Assembly: GCF_026343115.1 (NCBI RefSeq)
Contig: NZ_JAPEMC010000001.1
Span: forward strand, 2,666,001 to 2,730,000
Length of the DNA: 64,000 nucleotides
Direction: 5' to 3'
From: Streptomyces sp. NBC_00102
GTDB taxonomy: Bacteria; Actinomycetota; Actinomycetes; Streptomycetales; Streptomycetaceae
Under the pieces are notes generated by a model, which saw only the letters and a list, made by a program, of their open reading frames with translations, searched no databases and was not told where the DNA came from. Position numbers and translations under genes: made by a program. Below are positions 42,846-52,344 of the stretch, one piece after another (position 1 is the first letter of the stretch; the number at the start of each line of letters is the position of its first letter).

Positions 42846-44470
42846 GCGGGGTTCCCTTCGGTGGCGGCCCCGGTTCCGTCCCCGGTCCCGGTGGCGCTTT
42901 CGCGGTCGCGGAGTTCGCGGCGGAGGATCTTGCCGGAGGTGGCACGGGGCACCGCGTCGATGAACTCCACCCGCCGCACCTTCTTGTACGGGGCGACGCG
43001 CTCGGCGACGTACGCGATCACGTCCTCCGCGGTGAGCTTCTGCGCCTCGGGGGCGGGCGAGCGGACCAGGAACGCCTTGGGGACCTCGTTGCCGGCGTCG
43101 TCGTACACGCCGATGACGGCGGCGTCGGCGAGGTGTTCGTGGCCGAGCAGGAGGGCCTCCAGTTCGGCGGGGGCGACCTGGTAGCCCTTGTACTTGATCA
43201 GTTCCTTGACTCGGTCGACGACGTAGAGCCAGCCGTCCTCGTCGACCCGGCCGACGTCCCCGGTGTGCACCCAGCCGTCCGCGTCGATCATGGCGGCGGT
43301 GGCGTCGGGGCGGCCGAGGTAGCCCTTCATCACCTGGGGGCCCCGGATCAGGATCTCGCCCTCGGCGCCGGGTTCCGCGTCGGTGCCGGGGTCGGTGAGC
43401 CGGACGATCCGCATTTCGGTGCCGGGGATCAGTTTGCCGACCGTGCCGTCCGGCGGGTTCTCCTCGGAGAGCGGCACCACGTGGGTGCCCGGGGAGAGCT
43501 CGGTCATGCCGTACGCCTGGCGTACCGGGGGCAGCCCGAGCCGCTCGGAGCAGGCGCGGGCGAGCTCGGCGTCGAGCGGGGCGGCGGCGGAGACGATGTA
43601 GCGGAGCGAGGAGAGGTCGTAACGGGCGACGGCCGGGTGCTTGGCGAGGGCCAGCACGATGGGCGGGGCGACGTACAGCCCGGCGATCCGGTGCTTCTCG
43701 ATGGTGGCGAGGAACTGGTCGAGGTCGAAGCGGGGCAGCACGACCACGGTGGCGCCGTGCCGGAGCGGCCCGTTCATCAGGGCGGTGAGCCCGTAGATGT
43801 GGAAGAAGGGGAGCACCGCGAGGATCGGCTCGCCCCGGAGCAGCGGCACGAAGGGCTGGAGCTGCTCCAGGTTGGTGGCGATCGACCGGTGGGTGAGCAT
43901 CACGCCCTTGGGGGCGCCGGTGGTGCCGGAGGAGTACGGCAGCACCGCGACGTCCTCGTCGGGGTCGATCTCCACCTGCGGTTCGGGGGCGGTGGAGCCG
44001 AGCATGTCGAGCACCGAGGTGTACCCGTCGGCGGTGTCGCAGACGAATATCTGCCGTACGCCGCCCGCGAGTTCGGCGGCTCGGCGGGCGGTCTCCAGGA
44101 GCGGGGAGACCGTGACGATCCAGCTCGCGGAGGCGTCGGTGAGCTGTTTGGCGAACTCTTCGGCGGTGGCCAGCGGGTGGACGGTGGTGACGGAGGCACC
44201 CGCCCTGGTCGCCCCGTAGAAGACGGGCGGGTAGGCGATGGTGTTGGGGCTGTGCAGGGCGAGGACGTCCCCCTTGCGGAGCCCCGCCTCGGCGAGCGCG
44301 GCGGCGATCCGCCGGTGGAAGTGGTCGAGTTGGCCATAGCTGAGGGCCATCCCGTTGGTTCCGTCGATCAGGGCGACGGTCTCCCCGAACTCGGCGGCCC
44401 GGCCGAGGACCGCTTCGTGGATGGGGGTGCTGAGGATGGAGACGTCTGCGTACTCACTGCGGAACACCAT
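42842..44470 (-). CDS. 4-coumarate/cinnamate-CoA ligase-type enzyme
   Basis: 542 residues, ANL superfamily. P-loop YSSGTTGAPKG (179-189), FFHIYGLTALMN, AYGMTELSPGTH, the hinge DEDGWLYVVDRVKELIKYKG and the catalytic Lys region PRATSGKILRR. It is very similar, by memory of the sequence, to the S. coelicolor cinnamate:CoA ligase SCO4383. In its operon it most likely activates an acid for carboxylation and beta-oxidation-like breakdown. ATG lies behind AGGGGA. Confidence 0.93.
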   Translation of the reverse strand: MVFRSEYADVSILSTPIHEAVLGRAAEFGETVALIDGTNGMALSYGQLDHFHRRIAAALAEAGLRKGDVLALHSPNTIAYPPVFYGATRAGASVTTVHPLATAEEFAKQLTDASASWIVTVSPLLETARRAAELAGGVRQIFVCDTADGYTSVLDMLGSTAPEPQVEIDPDEDVAVLPYSSGTTGAPKGVMLTHRSIATNLEQLQPFVPLLRGEPILAVLPFFHIYGLTALMNGPLRHGATVVVLPRFDLDQFLATIEKHRIAGLYVAPPIVLALAKHPAVARYDLSSLRYIVSAAAPLDAELARACSERLGLPPVRQAYGMTELSPGTHVVPLSEENPPDGTVGKLIPGTEMRIVRLTDPGTDAEPGAEGEILIRGPQVMKGYLGRPDATAAMIDADGWVHTGDVGRVDEDGWLYVVDRVKELIKYKGYQVAPAELEALLLGHEHLADAAVIGVYDDAGNEVPKAFLVRSPAPEAQKLTAEDVIAYVAERVAPYKKVRRVEFIDAVPRATSGKILRRELRDRESATGTGDGTGAATEGNPA

Positions 44471-44595
44471 GGCGGTCCCCTGTCGACGCGTGGGCGGCGG
44501 GTGCGGAGGCTGTGCGGCGGCGGCGCACCGCGCCGGGTGGACGGGTGCGCCGCGTGGTGCGTACGGGTGCGGAGTGCCGAGGAACGAGCAGTGAC

Positions 44596-45756
44596 TCAGT
44601 ACGACTTGGGCAGGCCGAGCGACTGGTGGGAGACGTAGTTGAGGATCATCTCGCGGCTGACGGGGGCGATCCGGGCGACGCGGGCGGCGGTGATGAGCGA
44701 GGCGAGGCCGTACTCACGGGTGAGGCCGTTGCCGCCGAGGGTGTGTACCGCCTGGTCCACGGCCTTCACGCAGGCCTCCCCCGCCGCGTACTTGGCCATG
44801 TTGGCGGCCTCGCCCGCGCCGATGTCGTCACCCGCGTCGTAGAGGGCGGCGGCCTTCTGCATCATCAGCCGTGCGAGTTCGAGTTCGACGTGGGCGACGG
44901 CCAGTGGGTGGGCGATGGCCTGGTGGGCGCCGATCGGGGTCTTCCAGACCTGCCGGGTCTTGGCGTACTCGACGGCCTGCCCGAGGGCGTAGCGGCCCAT
45001 GCCGATGCCGAAGGCGGCCGTCATGATGCGTTCGGGGTTGAGCCCGGCGAAGAGCTGGAGCAGCCCGGCGTCCTCGTCACCGACGAGCGCCTCGGCGGGC
45101 AGCCGTACGTCGTCGAGCACGAGCTCGAACTGCTTCTCGGGAGCGTGGAGTTCCATGTCGATCTGCGAGCGGCCGAAGCCGGGGGCGTCGCGCGGGACGA
45201 TGAAAAGGCAGGGCTTGAGCGTGCCGGTGCGGGCGTCCTCGGTCCGGCCGACGATGAGGGTGGCGTCGGCGATGTCGACGCCGGAGACGAAGACCTTGCG
45301 GCCGGTGAGCAGCCAGTCGTCGCCGTCGCGGCGGGCGGTGGTCGTGATCCGGTGCGAGTTGGAGCCGGCGTCCGGCTCGGTGATCCCGAAGGCCATGGTC
45401 AGGCTGCCGTCGGCGAGCCCGGGGAGCCACTGCCGCTTCTGCGCCTCGGTGCCGAAGCGGGAGATCACCGTGCCGCAGATCGCCGGGGAGACCACCATCA
45501 TCAGCAGCGGCGCACCGGCCGCACCCAACTCCTCCAGCACGATGGAGAGTTCCGCCATCCCGGCGCCTCCGCCGCCGTACTCCTCGGGGAGGTTCACGCC
45601 GAGGTAGCCGGACTTGGCCGCCTCCGACCAGAGTTCGTCGGTGTGCCGGCCCTCCGCGATGACGGAGGACATGTAGGCGCGCCCGTAGCGCTTGCCGAGG
45701 GCGGCGACGGCGGCGCGGAGCGCCTGGTGCTCGGTGGATTCGAGGACGGTGCTCAT
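44596..45756 (-). CDS. acyl-CoA dehydrogenase
   Basis: 386 residues, FAD-dependent. Family signatures: LPEEYGGGGAGMAELSIVLEELG, FGITEPDAGSNSHRITTTA, and GGNGLTREYGLASLITAARVARIAPVS, in parts. It makes the alpha-beta double bond used by the carboxylase and hydratase in the same operon. The ATG overlaps the biotin subunit's stop (ATGA). Confidence 0.93.
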   Translation of the reverse strand: MSTVLESTEHQALRAAVAALGKRYGRAYMSSVIAEGRHTDELWSEAAKSGYLGVNLPEEYGGGGAGMAELSIVLEELGAAGAPLLMMVVSPAICGTVISRFGTEAQKRQWLPGLADGSLTMAFGITEPDAGSNSHRITTTARRDGDDWLLTGRKVFVSGVDIADATLIVGRTEDARTGTLKPCLFIVPRDAPGFGRSQIDMELHAPEKQFELVLDDVRLPAEALVGDEDAGLLQLFAGLNPERIMTAAFGIGMGRYALGQAVEYAKTRQVWKTPIGAHQAIAHPLAVAHVELELARLMMQKAAALYDAGDDIGAGEAANMAKYAAGEACVKAVDQAVHTLGGNGLTREYGLASLITAARVARIAPVSREMILNYVSHQSLGLPKSY

Positions 45757-47759
45757 GGCTGCGGTTCCTCCTGGGCGTGGGATTCCTCTTCGGGCGTGTC
45801 CTGTACGTGGGGCGTGTCCTGTACGACGGCGAGCAGGGCGCCGACCTCCACCTGGAGGCCGGGCGCGGCGTGCAGCGCGGTGAGGGTGCCGGTGGCGGGG
45901 GCGAGGATGCGGTGTTCCATCTTCATCGCCTCCAGCCAGATCAGCGGCTGCCCGGCCTCGACGGCGGCCCCGGGCGCCAGGCCCTCCGCGACGCGGACGA
46001 CCGTGCCGGGCATGGGGGCGAGCAGGGAGCCGGGTTCGCTGCGGGCGGCGGGGTCGGTGAAGCGGGGCAGGGCGGTGAAGGTGTGCGAGCCGTCCGCCGT
46101 GTCCACGTACACCTGGTCGCCGTGCACGGTGACGGCGAACCGGCGGGTGACGCCGTCGAGTTCGAGGGTGACCCGGTCGGGCCGGGCCTCGGTCACGCGG
46201 ATGCCGGGTGCCTCGTGCGGTACGGGTCCGGTGCGGGTGGCCCGGTAGGCGATCTCGTACTCCCCGGCGTCGGGCTCGGCGCGGTAGCGCTTGGTCTGCG
46301 GCTGGGAGGGGAGGTTGCGCCAGGCGCCGAAGCGGGCGGGCACGGCGGCGGGCCCCCCGACTCCGCCCGCCGTGCGGGTCGCCGCGTCGGCGAGGGCGGC
46401 GGCCAGGGCGGCGCGGCGGACGGCGTCCTCGTCGGGGGCGGGGGTGAGGGTGTGCAGGTGGCGGTCGTAGAACCCGGTGTCGAGGCGGGCGGCGAGGAAG
46501 TCGGGGTGGCGCAGGGAGCGGACCAGCAGGTCCCGGTTGGTGACCGGACCGTGGACGCGGGCGCGTTCCAGGACGCGGGCGAGGAGGCGTACCGCCTCGG
46601 TGCGGGTGGCGGCGTGGGCGACGACCTTGGCGAGCATCGGGTCGTAGTGCACGCCGATGGTGTCCCCGCCGGTGTACCCGGTGTCCAGGCGCACCCCGGG
46701 TTCCTCGGGCAGGTCGAGCGCGTGCAGGAGTCCGGTCTGCGGGCGCCAGTCGTGGGCGGGGTCCTCGGCGTAGAGGCGGGCCTCCACGGCGTGCCCCTCG
46801 GGGGCGGGCGGGGTGGGCGCGGGCAGCGGTTCGCCCTCGGCGGTCCGGATCTGGAGGGCGACCAGGTCGAGCCCGAACACGGCCTCGGTGACGGGGTGCT
46901 CGACCTGGAGGCGGGTGTTCATCTCCAGGAAGTACGGCCGCCCTTCGGCGGAGACCAGGAACTCCACGGTCCCGGCGCCCCGGTAGCCGACGGCCCGGGC
47001 TGCGGCCACCGCCGCGTCGTGCAGCCGGGTCCGCAACTCCTCCCCGAGGCCGGGCGCGGGGGCCTCCTCGACGACCTTCTGGTGGCGGCGCTGGAGGGAG
47101 CAGTCGCGGGTGCCGAGCGCCCACACGGTGCCGTGGTCGTCGGCCATCACCTGGACCTCGACGTGCCGGCCGCGCTCCACGTACGGCTCGGCGAACACCT
47201 CGCCGTCCCCGAACGCGGACTCGGCCTCGGCCCTCGCGGCTGTCAACTCGCCGCTCAGTGTGTCCAGTTCCCGGACGATCCGCATGCCGCGCCCGCCGCC
47301 GCCCGCCGCAGCCTTGAGGAGCAGCGGCAGATCGGCCTCGGTGGCGGTGGCCGGGTCGACGGGGGCGAGCAGCGGCACCTCGGCGGCGGCCATCAGCTCC
47401 TTGGCGCGGGTCTTCGACGCCATCTGCTCGATCGCCTTGACCGGCGGGCCGACCCAGAGGAGTCCGGCGTCCTGCACGGCGGCGGCGAAGGGGGCGTTCT
47501 CGGAGAGGAAGCCGTATCCGGGGTGCACGGCACCGGCCCCCGCCGCGAGCGCCGCGGCGACGATCAGGTCGCCGCGGAGGTAGGTGTCGGCGGGCGTCGC
47601 CCCCGGCAGGCGTACGGCGAGGTCGGCCTCGCGGACGTGCAGGGCGCCGGCGTCCGCGTCGGAGTACACGGCGACGGTGGTGATGCCGAGCGCACGGCAG
47701 GTGCGGAAGATCCGGCAGGCGATCTCGCCGCGGTTGGCGACGAGCAGCGAAGTGATCAC
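45753..47759 (-). CDS. acyl-CoA carboxylase alpha subunit (biotin carboxylase/BCCP)
   Basis: 668 residues. Biotin carboxylase (1-450; VANRGEIACRIFRTCRALGI, KAAAGGGGRGMRIV, FLEMNTRLQVEHPVTE), a linker domain and a C-terminal biotinyl domain with EAMKMEH (biotin Lys about 613). The last 22 residues repeat QDTP twice and are Glu-rich. GTG 47759 begins VITSLLVANRGEIA. It is separated from the beta subunit by a 12-bp repeat. Substrate: likely an unsaturated acyl-CoA. Confidence 0.93.
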   Translation of the reverse strand: MITSLLVANRGEIACRIFRTCRALGITTVAVYSDADAGALHVREADLAVRLPGATPADTYLRGDLIVAAALAAGAGAVHPGYGFLSENAPFAAAVQDAGLLWVGPPVKAIEQMASKTRAKELMAAAEVPLLAPVDPATATEADLPLLLKAAAGGGGRGMRIVRELDTLSGELTAARAEAESAFGDGEVFAEPYVERGRHVEVQVMADDHGTVWALGTRDCSLQRRHQKVVEEAPAPGLGEELRTRLHDAAVAAARAVGYRGAGTVEFLVSAEGRPYFLEMNTRLQVEHPVTEAVFGLDLVALQIRTAEGEPLPAPTPPAPEGHAVEARLYAEDPAHDWRPQTGLLHALDLPEEPGVRLDTGYTGGDTIGVHYDPMLAKVVAHAATRTEAVRLLARVLERARVHGPVTNRDLLVRSLRHPDFLAARLDTGFYDRHLHTLTPAPDEDAVRRAALAAALADAATRTAGGVGGPAAVPARFGAWRNLPSQPQTKRYRAEPDAGEYEIAYRATRTGPVPHEAPGIRVTEARPDRVTLELDGVTRRFAVTVHGDQVYVDTADGSHTFTALPRFTDPAARSEPGSLLAPMPGTVVRVAEGLAPGAAVEAGQPLIWLEAMKMEHRILAPATGTLTALHAAPGLQVEVGALLAVVQDTPHVQDTPEEESHAQEEPQP

Positions 47760-47764
47760 GTCAT

Positions 47765-47819
47765 TCCTCACGTCGGTCCTCACGTCGGTCCTCACGTCGG
47801 TCCTCACGTCGGTCCTCAC
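47765..47819. repeat. 12-bp tandem repeat, 4 complete units
   Basis: TCCTCACGTCGG repeated four times without change (47765-47812), plus a partial fifth unit. It fills the space between the carboxylase beta stop and alpha start, so unit number changes their spacing. Confidence 0.95.
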
Positions 47820-49414
47820 ATCCGGAAGATGCCGAAGCCGCCGCGGGCGCCTTCGACGGGTGCCGTGTGGATCGCGGACAGGCACATCCCGAGGACGGTC
47901 CTGGTGTCGCGGGGGTCGATGACCCCGTCGTCGTAGAGCCGCCCGGAGAGGAACGCGGGCAGTGACTCGGCCTCGATCTGCTGCTCCACCAGGGCGCGCA
48001 GCCCGGCGTCGGCCTCGTCGTCGTAGGGGCGGCCCTTCGCGGCGGCGGAGGCGCGGGCCACCAGGGAAAGCACGCCCGCGAGCTGCTGCGGGCCCATCAC
48101 GGCGGACTTGGCCGAGGGCCAGGCGAAGAGGAAGCGGGGGTCGTAGGCGCGGCCGCACATGCCGTAGTGGCCGGCCCCGTAGGAGGCGCCCATCAGCACG
48201 GAGAGGTGCGGGACCTTGGAGTTGGAGACCGCGTTGATCATCATCGCGCCGTGTTTGATGATGCCGCCCTGTTCGTACTCCTTGCCGACCATGTAGCCGG
48301 TGGTGTTGTGCAGGAAGACCAGCGGGATGTCGCGCTGGTTGGCGAGCTGGATGAACTGCGCGGCCTTCTGCGACTCCTCGCTGAAGAGCACGCCCTGCGC
48401 GTTGGCGAGGATGCCGACCGGGTAGCCGTGCAGCCGCGCCCAGCCGGTGACCAGGCTGGTGCCGTAGAGCGGCTTGAAGGCGTCGAAGTCGGAGCCGTCG
48501 ACCAGCCGGGCGATGACCTCGCGCGGGTCGAACGGCACCTTGAGGTCGCCCGGCACAATGCCGAGCAGCTCCTCCTCGTCGTACTTCGGCGGTTCGGCGG
48601 GGCCCGGATCAGCGTGCGCCTTGCGCCAGTTGAGGCGGGCGACGATCCGGCGGGCCTGCCGCAGCGCGTCGTGCTCGTCCACCGCGAAGTGGTCGGCGAG
48701 CCCGGAGGTGCGGGCGTGCATCCCGGCGCCGCCGAGGGACTCGTCGTCGCTCTCCTCGCCGGTCGCCATCTTCACCAGCGGCGGCCCGCCGAGGAAGACC
48801 TTGGACCGGTCCTTGATCATGACGGTGTGGTCGGACATCCCGGGGACGTACGCGCCTCCGGCGGTGGAGTTGCCGAACACCACGGCCACGGTGGGGATTC
48901 CGGCGGCGGAGAGCCGGGTGAGGTCGCGGAAGAGCGCCCCGCCGGGGATGAAGATCTCTTTCTGCGAGGGCAGGTCGGCACCCCCGGACTCCACCAGGCT
49001 GATGCAGGGCAGCCGGTTGGCGAAGGCGATCTCGTTGGCCCGCAGCGCCTTCTTCAGCGTCCAGGGGTTGGAGGCGCCGCCGCGTACGGTCGGGTCGTTG
49101 GCGGTGATCAGGCACTCGACGCCCTCCACCACCCCGATCCCGGTGACCAGCGAGGCGCCCACGGCGTACTCGCTGCCCCACCCGGCCAGCGGGGACAGCT
49201 CCAGGAACGGGGTGTCCGGGTCGATGAGCAGCTCGATCCGCTCCCGCGCGGGCAGCTTCCCGCGCGAACGGTGCCGGGCCACGTACTTCTCGCCACCCCC
49301 GGCCAGCGCCTTCGCGTGCTCGGCGCCGAGATCGTCGAGCTTGGCGAGGAGCGCCGCGCGGTTGGCGGCGTATTCGGGTCCGGCGGTGTCGAGCCCGGTG
49401 GGCAGGACGGTCAT
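47816..49414 (-). CDS. acyl-CoA carboxylase beta subunit (carboxyltransferase)
   Basis: 532 residues, two crotonase-like halves: N-terminal (FANRLPCISLVESGGADLPSQ, VFGNSTAGGAYVPGMSDH) and C-terminal (VFLHNTTGYMVGKEYEQGGIIKHGA). The segment resembles methylcrotonyl/geranyl-CoA carboxylase beta subunits rather than propionyl-CoA types. ATG 49414 has GGAGG upstream. It partners with the adjacent biotin subunit. Confidence 0.93.
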   Translation of the reverse strand: MTVLPTGLDTAGPEYAANRAALLAKLDDLGAEHAKALAGGGEKYVARHRSRGKLPARERIELLIDPDTPFLELSPLAGWGSEYAVGASLVTGIGVVEGVECLITANDPTVRGGASNPWTLKKALRANEIAFANRLPCISLVESGGADLPSQKEIFIPGGALFRDLTRLSAAGIPTVAVVFGNSTAGGAYVPGMSDHTVMIKDRSKVFLGGPPLVKMATGEESDDESLGGAGMHARTSGLADHFAVDEHDALRQARRIVARLNWRKAHADPGPAEPPKYDEEELLGIVPGDLKVPFDPREVIARLVDGSDFDAFKPLYGTSLVTGWARLHGYPVGILANAQGVLFSEESQKAAQFIQLANQRDIPLVFLHNTTGYMVGKEYEQGGIIKHGAMMINAVSNSKVPHLSVLMGASYGAGHYGMCGRAYDPRFLFAWPSAKSAVMGPQQLAGVLSLVARASAAAKGRPYDDEADAGLRALVEQQIEAESLPAFLSGRLYDDGVIDPRDTRTVLGMCLSAIHTAPVEGARGGFGIFRM

Positions 49415-49449
49415 GCGGCGCCTCCGGTACGGAAGTGGGCTGATGGGCC

Positions 49450-51315
49450 TCAGACGTGGTGGGCCGGGTCGAGCAGGGAGACCGGTACGGCGAGGTGGCG
49501 CGAGCGGAGCCACTCCCCCAGCGCCTTGGCCTGCGGGTCGAACCGCGCCTGCGCGGCGACTCCCTCGCCCAGCAGTCCACGGACGACGAAGTTCACCGCC
49601 CGCAGCTGCGGCAGCACATGGCGTTCGACTTCCAAGCCACCTGTCTCCGGCAGGAGTTCGCGGAGCCGCTCGACCGTGAGCTCGTGCGCGAGCCACTGCC
49701 AGGCTCGGTCCTCGCGCACCCACACGCCGACGTTCGCGTCGCCGCCCTTGTCGCCGCTGCGCGCTCCGGCGAGCAGCCCGAGCGGCACGCTCCGGGTCGC
49801 CTCAGGCTCCAACGCGGGCGGCAGCGTGACCTCGGGCGGTACGAGGTCGAGCACCCGGGTCACCGCAGGCGCGGGCACCTCCTGCCGGGTGCCGTCGGGC
49901 AGCACGGCGGTGTGCGCGACCTCGGACGCCGGTACGTACGCGGCCTCGAAGACCCCGTACGGCGCACCCTTTCCGGGCGGGGCGGTGACGTGGAACCCTG
50001 GGTAGCTGCCGAGGGCGAGTTCCACGGCGGCCCCGGAGACCGCCCGGCCGACCGCCTCCGCGTCCTGGTCGCGCACCACGAGCCGGAGCAGCGCGCTCGC
50101 GGTCTCCTCGGTGGGGGCGTCCGGGTGGTCGGTGCGGGCCAGTTCCCAGCGGACCTCGGCGGGCGCCTTCCCGGACCGGTCGAGCGCGTCGGCGAACTGC
50201 TCCTGCACCAGCAGCGACTTGGCCTCGATGTCGAGCCCGGTGAGCACGAAGACGACCTCGTTGCGCCAGCCGCCGAGCCGGTTGAGCCCGACCTTCAGCG
50301 TGGGCGGCGGCGCCTCGCCCCGTACCCCGCTGATACCGACCCGGTCCTGACCCTCCTGGACGAGCCGTACGGTGTCGAGCCGGGCGGTCACGTCGGGCCC
50401 GGCGTACCGGGCGCCCCCGGTCTCGTACAGCAACTGGGCGGTGACGGTGGAGAGATCGACCACCCCGCCGGTTCCGGGGTGCTTGGTGATGACGCAGGAG
50501 CCGTCGGCGTGGATCTCCGCGATCGGGAAGCCGGGGCGGCGCACGTCGTGGTCGCCGAAGAAGGCGTAGTTGCCGCCGGTGGCCTGCGTACCGCACTCCA
50601 GGACGTGCCCGGCGACGACGGCCCCGGCGAGGGCGTCCAGGTCGTCGGGGCCCCAGCCGAAGTGGGCGGCGGCGGGGCCGGTGACCAGGGCGGCGTCGGT
50701 GACCCGCCCGGTGACGACGATGTCCGCGCCCGCCCGCAGGCAGGCGGTGATCCCGGCGCCGCCGAGGTACGCGTTGGCGGTGAGGAACCCCTCGGGTACG
50801 GGCCGGCTGTCGCCCTCCACATGGGCGACCCGCACCGGTATCCCGAGCTTCTCCGCCAACTCCCGTACGGCGTCGGCGAGTCCGGCCGGGTTGAGGCCGC
50901 CCGCGTTGGCGACGATCTTCACTCCGCGCTCCTGCGCCAGCCCGAGTCCCTCTTCGAGCTGCCGCAGGAAGGTGGAGGCGTAACCGCGCGAGGGGTCCTT
51001 CAGCCGGCTGCGGCCGAGGATGAGCATGGTGAGCTCGGCGAGGTAGTCGCCGGTCAGGACGTCGAGCGGGCCGCCGGTCAGCATCTCGCGCATCGCGTCG
51101 AACCGGTCGCCGTAGAAACCGGAGGCGTTGCCGATGCGGAGCGGGGTGGGCGCGGGCGGGTCGAGCGGGTGCGTGGGGGAGGGGGCCTCGGCGGGCCCGG
51201 TCGGCCCGGTGACGGTGACGGGGACGGAGATCGGGACGGGGGCGGTGAGTGGTGTCCCCAGCCCCAGGGGGTCGGGCGACGCGGTGGGGTTCTCCGTGGG
51301 CGGGACGGTGGTCAT
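49450..51315 (-). CDS. AtuA-like acyclic terpene utilization protein (DUF1446)
   Basis: 621 residues. A ~60-residue Pro/Thr-rich N-terminus, then DUF1446: RIGNASGFYGDRFDAM, ILTGDYLAELTMLIL-like LTGDYLAELTMLILGR, RVTDAALVTGPAAAHFGW. The C-terminal part (about 510-615) includes GARSGDKGGDANVGV. AtuA belongs to acyclic terpene degradation in Pseudomonas; its reaction is unknown. Here it sits with a carboxylase pair, as in that pathway. ATGA overlap with the TIGR03084 gene. Confidence 0.9.
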   Translation of the reverse strand: MTTVPPTENPTASPDPLGLGTPLTAPVPISVPVTVTGPTGPAEAPSPTHPLDPPAPTPLRIGNASGFYGDRFDAMREMLTGGPLDVLTGDYLAELTMLILGRSRLKDPSRGYASTFLRQLEEGLGLAQERGVKIVANAGGLNPAGLADAVRELAEKLGIPVRVAHVEGDSRPVPEGFLTANAYLGGAGITACLRAGADIVVTGRVTDAALVTGPAAAHFGWGPDDLDALAGAVVAGHVLECGTQATGGNYAFFGDHDVRRPGFPIAEIHADGSCVITKHPGTGGVVDLSTVTAQLLYETGGARYAGPDVTARLDTVRLVQEGQDRVGISGVRGEAPPPTLKVGLNRLGGWRNEVVFVLTGLDIEAKSLLVQEQFADALDRSGKAPAEVRWELARTDHPDAPTEETASALLRLVVRDQDAEAVGRAVSGAAVELALGSYPGFHVTAPPGKGAPYGVFEAAYVPASEVAHTAVLPDGTRQEVPAPAVTRVLDLVPPEVTLPPALEPEATRSVPLGLLAGARSGDKGGDANVGVWVREDRAWQWLAHELTVERLRELLPETGGLEVERHVLPQLRAVNFVVRGLLGEGVAAQARFDPQAKALGEWLRSRHLAVPVSLLDPAHHV

Positions 51316-52172
51316 ATGGTTTCACTCCCAAGGGTGTTCGAAGAGCCGGACTCGCCCTCTCTCCTGCCCCCGCCCGCGCCCTTGCCCCCGCGCGGCGCGC
51401 GCCCCGCACCCGGCAGCCCCGCGAAGGCCTGCGCGATGTCCAGCCAGGCGTCCGCCTCGGCGCCGACCGCCCGCAGCGCGAGGTCGTCGCGGTGGGCGCG
51501 CTGGGTCACCAGCAGGCAGAAGTCCAGCAGCGGCCCGGTCACCCGCTGGGCCGCGCCCTCGGGCCCGAATGCGATCGACTCCCCGTCCAGCCCGGCGAGT
51601 TCGACCCGGAACTCCTCCGCCGGCGGAGTGTGGCCCCGCACGAAGTACGCGTAGTCCCTGGCCCGTACGCCGATCCGGGCGACATGACGCAGGCGGTCGG
51701 TCGGGGCGCGTACGACCCCGAGCGCGTCGGCCACGTCCTGCCCGTGCGCCCAGGTCTCCATGAGCCGCGCGGTCGCCATCGAGGCGAGGCTCATCGGCGG
51801 CCCGTACCAGGGGATGCGAGTCCCGGGGGCGGCCTCCCGCAGCACTTCCTGGAGCCGCTCCCGCCCCGCCCGCCACCGCCGCAGCAGCTCCGCCGGGGAG
51901 GCGAAGGCGACCGAGGCGGCGGCGGCCTCGTCCACGAAGGTCTCCGGCGCGGCGAGCGCGGCGGCCACCTCCGCCTCGAACGCCCCGGGGTCGGTCGCGG
52001 CGGTCACCGCGACCCCGTCGGTCCAGGTCAGGTGCGCGATCTGGTGGGCGATGGTCCAGCCGGGGGCGGGGGTCGGCGCGGCCCATCCCTCGTCACTCAA
52101 CTCCGCTACCAGAGCGTCGAGTTCTTCGCTCTCGTCCCGCAGATCGTCGATCACGGCGATGGCATCGGACAC
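51312..52172 (-). CDS. TIGR03084 family DinB-like metal-binding protein
   Basis: 286 residues of the DinB/maleylpyruvate isomerase-like four-helix fold. GWTIAHQIAHLTWTDG near residue 40 supplies His ligands, and ETWAHGQDVADALG the others. The C-terminus is Gly/Arg-rich. GTG 52172 gives VSDAIAVIDDLRDES. First gene of the operon, close to the palindromic operator. The family accompanies AtuA-like genes; its role is not established. Confidence 0.88.
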   Translation of the reverse strand: MSDAIAVIDDLRDESEELDALVAELSDEGWAAPTPAPGWTIAHQIAHLTWTDGVAVTAATDPGAFEAEVAAALAAPETFVDEAAAASVAFASPAELLRRWRAGRERLQEVLREAAPGTRIPWYGPPMSLASMATARLMETWAHGQDVADALGVVRAPTDRLRHVARIGVRARDYAYFVRGHTPPAEEFRVELAGLDGESIAFGPEGAAQRVTGPLLDFCLLVTQRAHRDDLALRAVGAEADAWLDIAQAFAGLPGAGRAPRGGKGAGGGRREGESGSSNTLGSETI

Positions 52173-52228
52173 GTGCGCTCCCCTCGGGGCATGGCGTGGT
52201 GTCCCGGAGCATTCCAGCGGCCGGAGAA

Positions 52229-52249
52229 ACAAGCAAGCATGCTTGCATG
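52229..52249. promoter_or_regulatory. 14-bp palindrome, probable TetR operator
   Basis: GCAAGCATGCTTGC (52233-52246), a perfect palindrome within AACAAGCAAGCATGCTTGCA, about 60 bp before the first gene of the acyl-CoA operon. This is a form typical of TetR/FadR-type acyl-CoA-responsive regulators. The operon's own TetR is the obvious candidate. Confidence 0.75.
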
Positions 52250-52344
52250 ATTTTCTGCGTCCGGGTTCTCCCCGACCTCCCGCCCACCCTCGCAGGATCA
52301 GTGAGGGTGGGCAGCGAGCGAGGGCAGCGAGCGGGAGCAGGCGC

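Noticed and set aside
47765..47819. CRISPR or att-site repeat
   Set aside because: 12-bp head-to-tail units without spacers and no integrase nearby.
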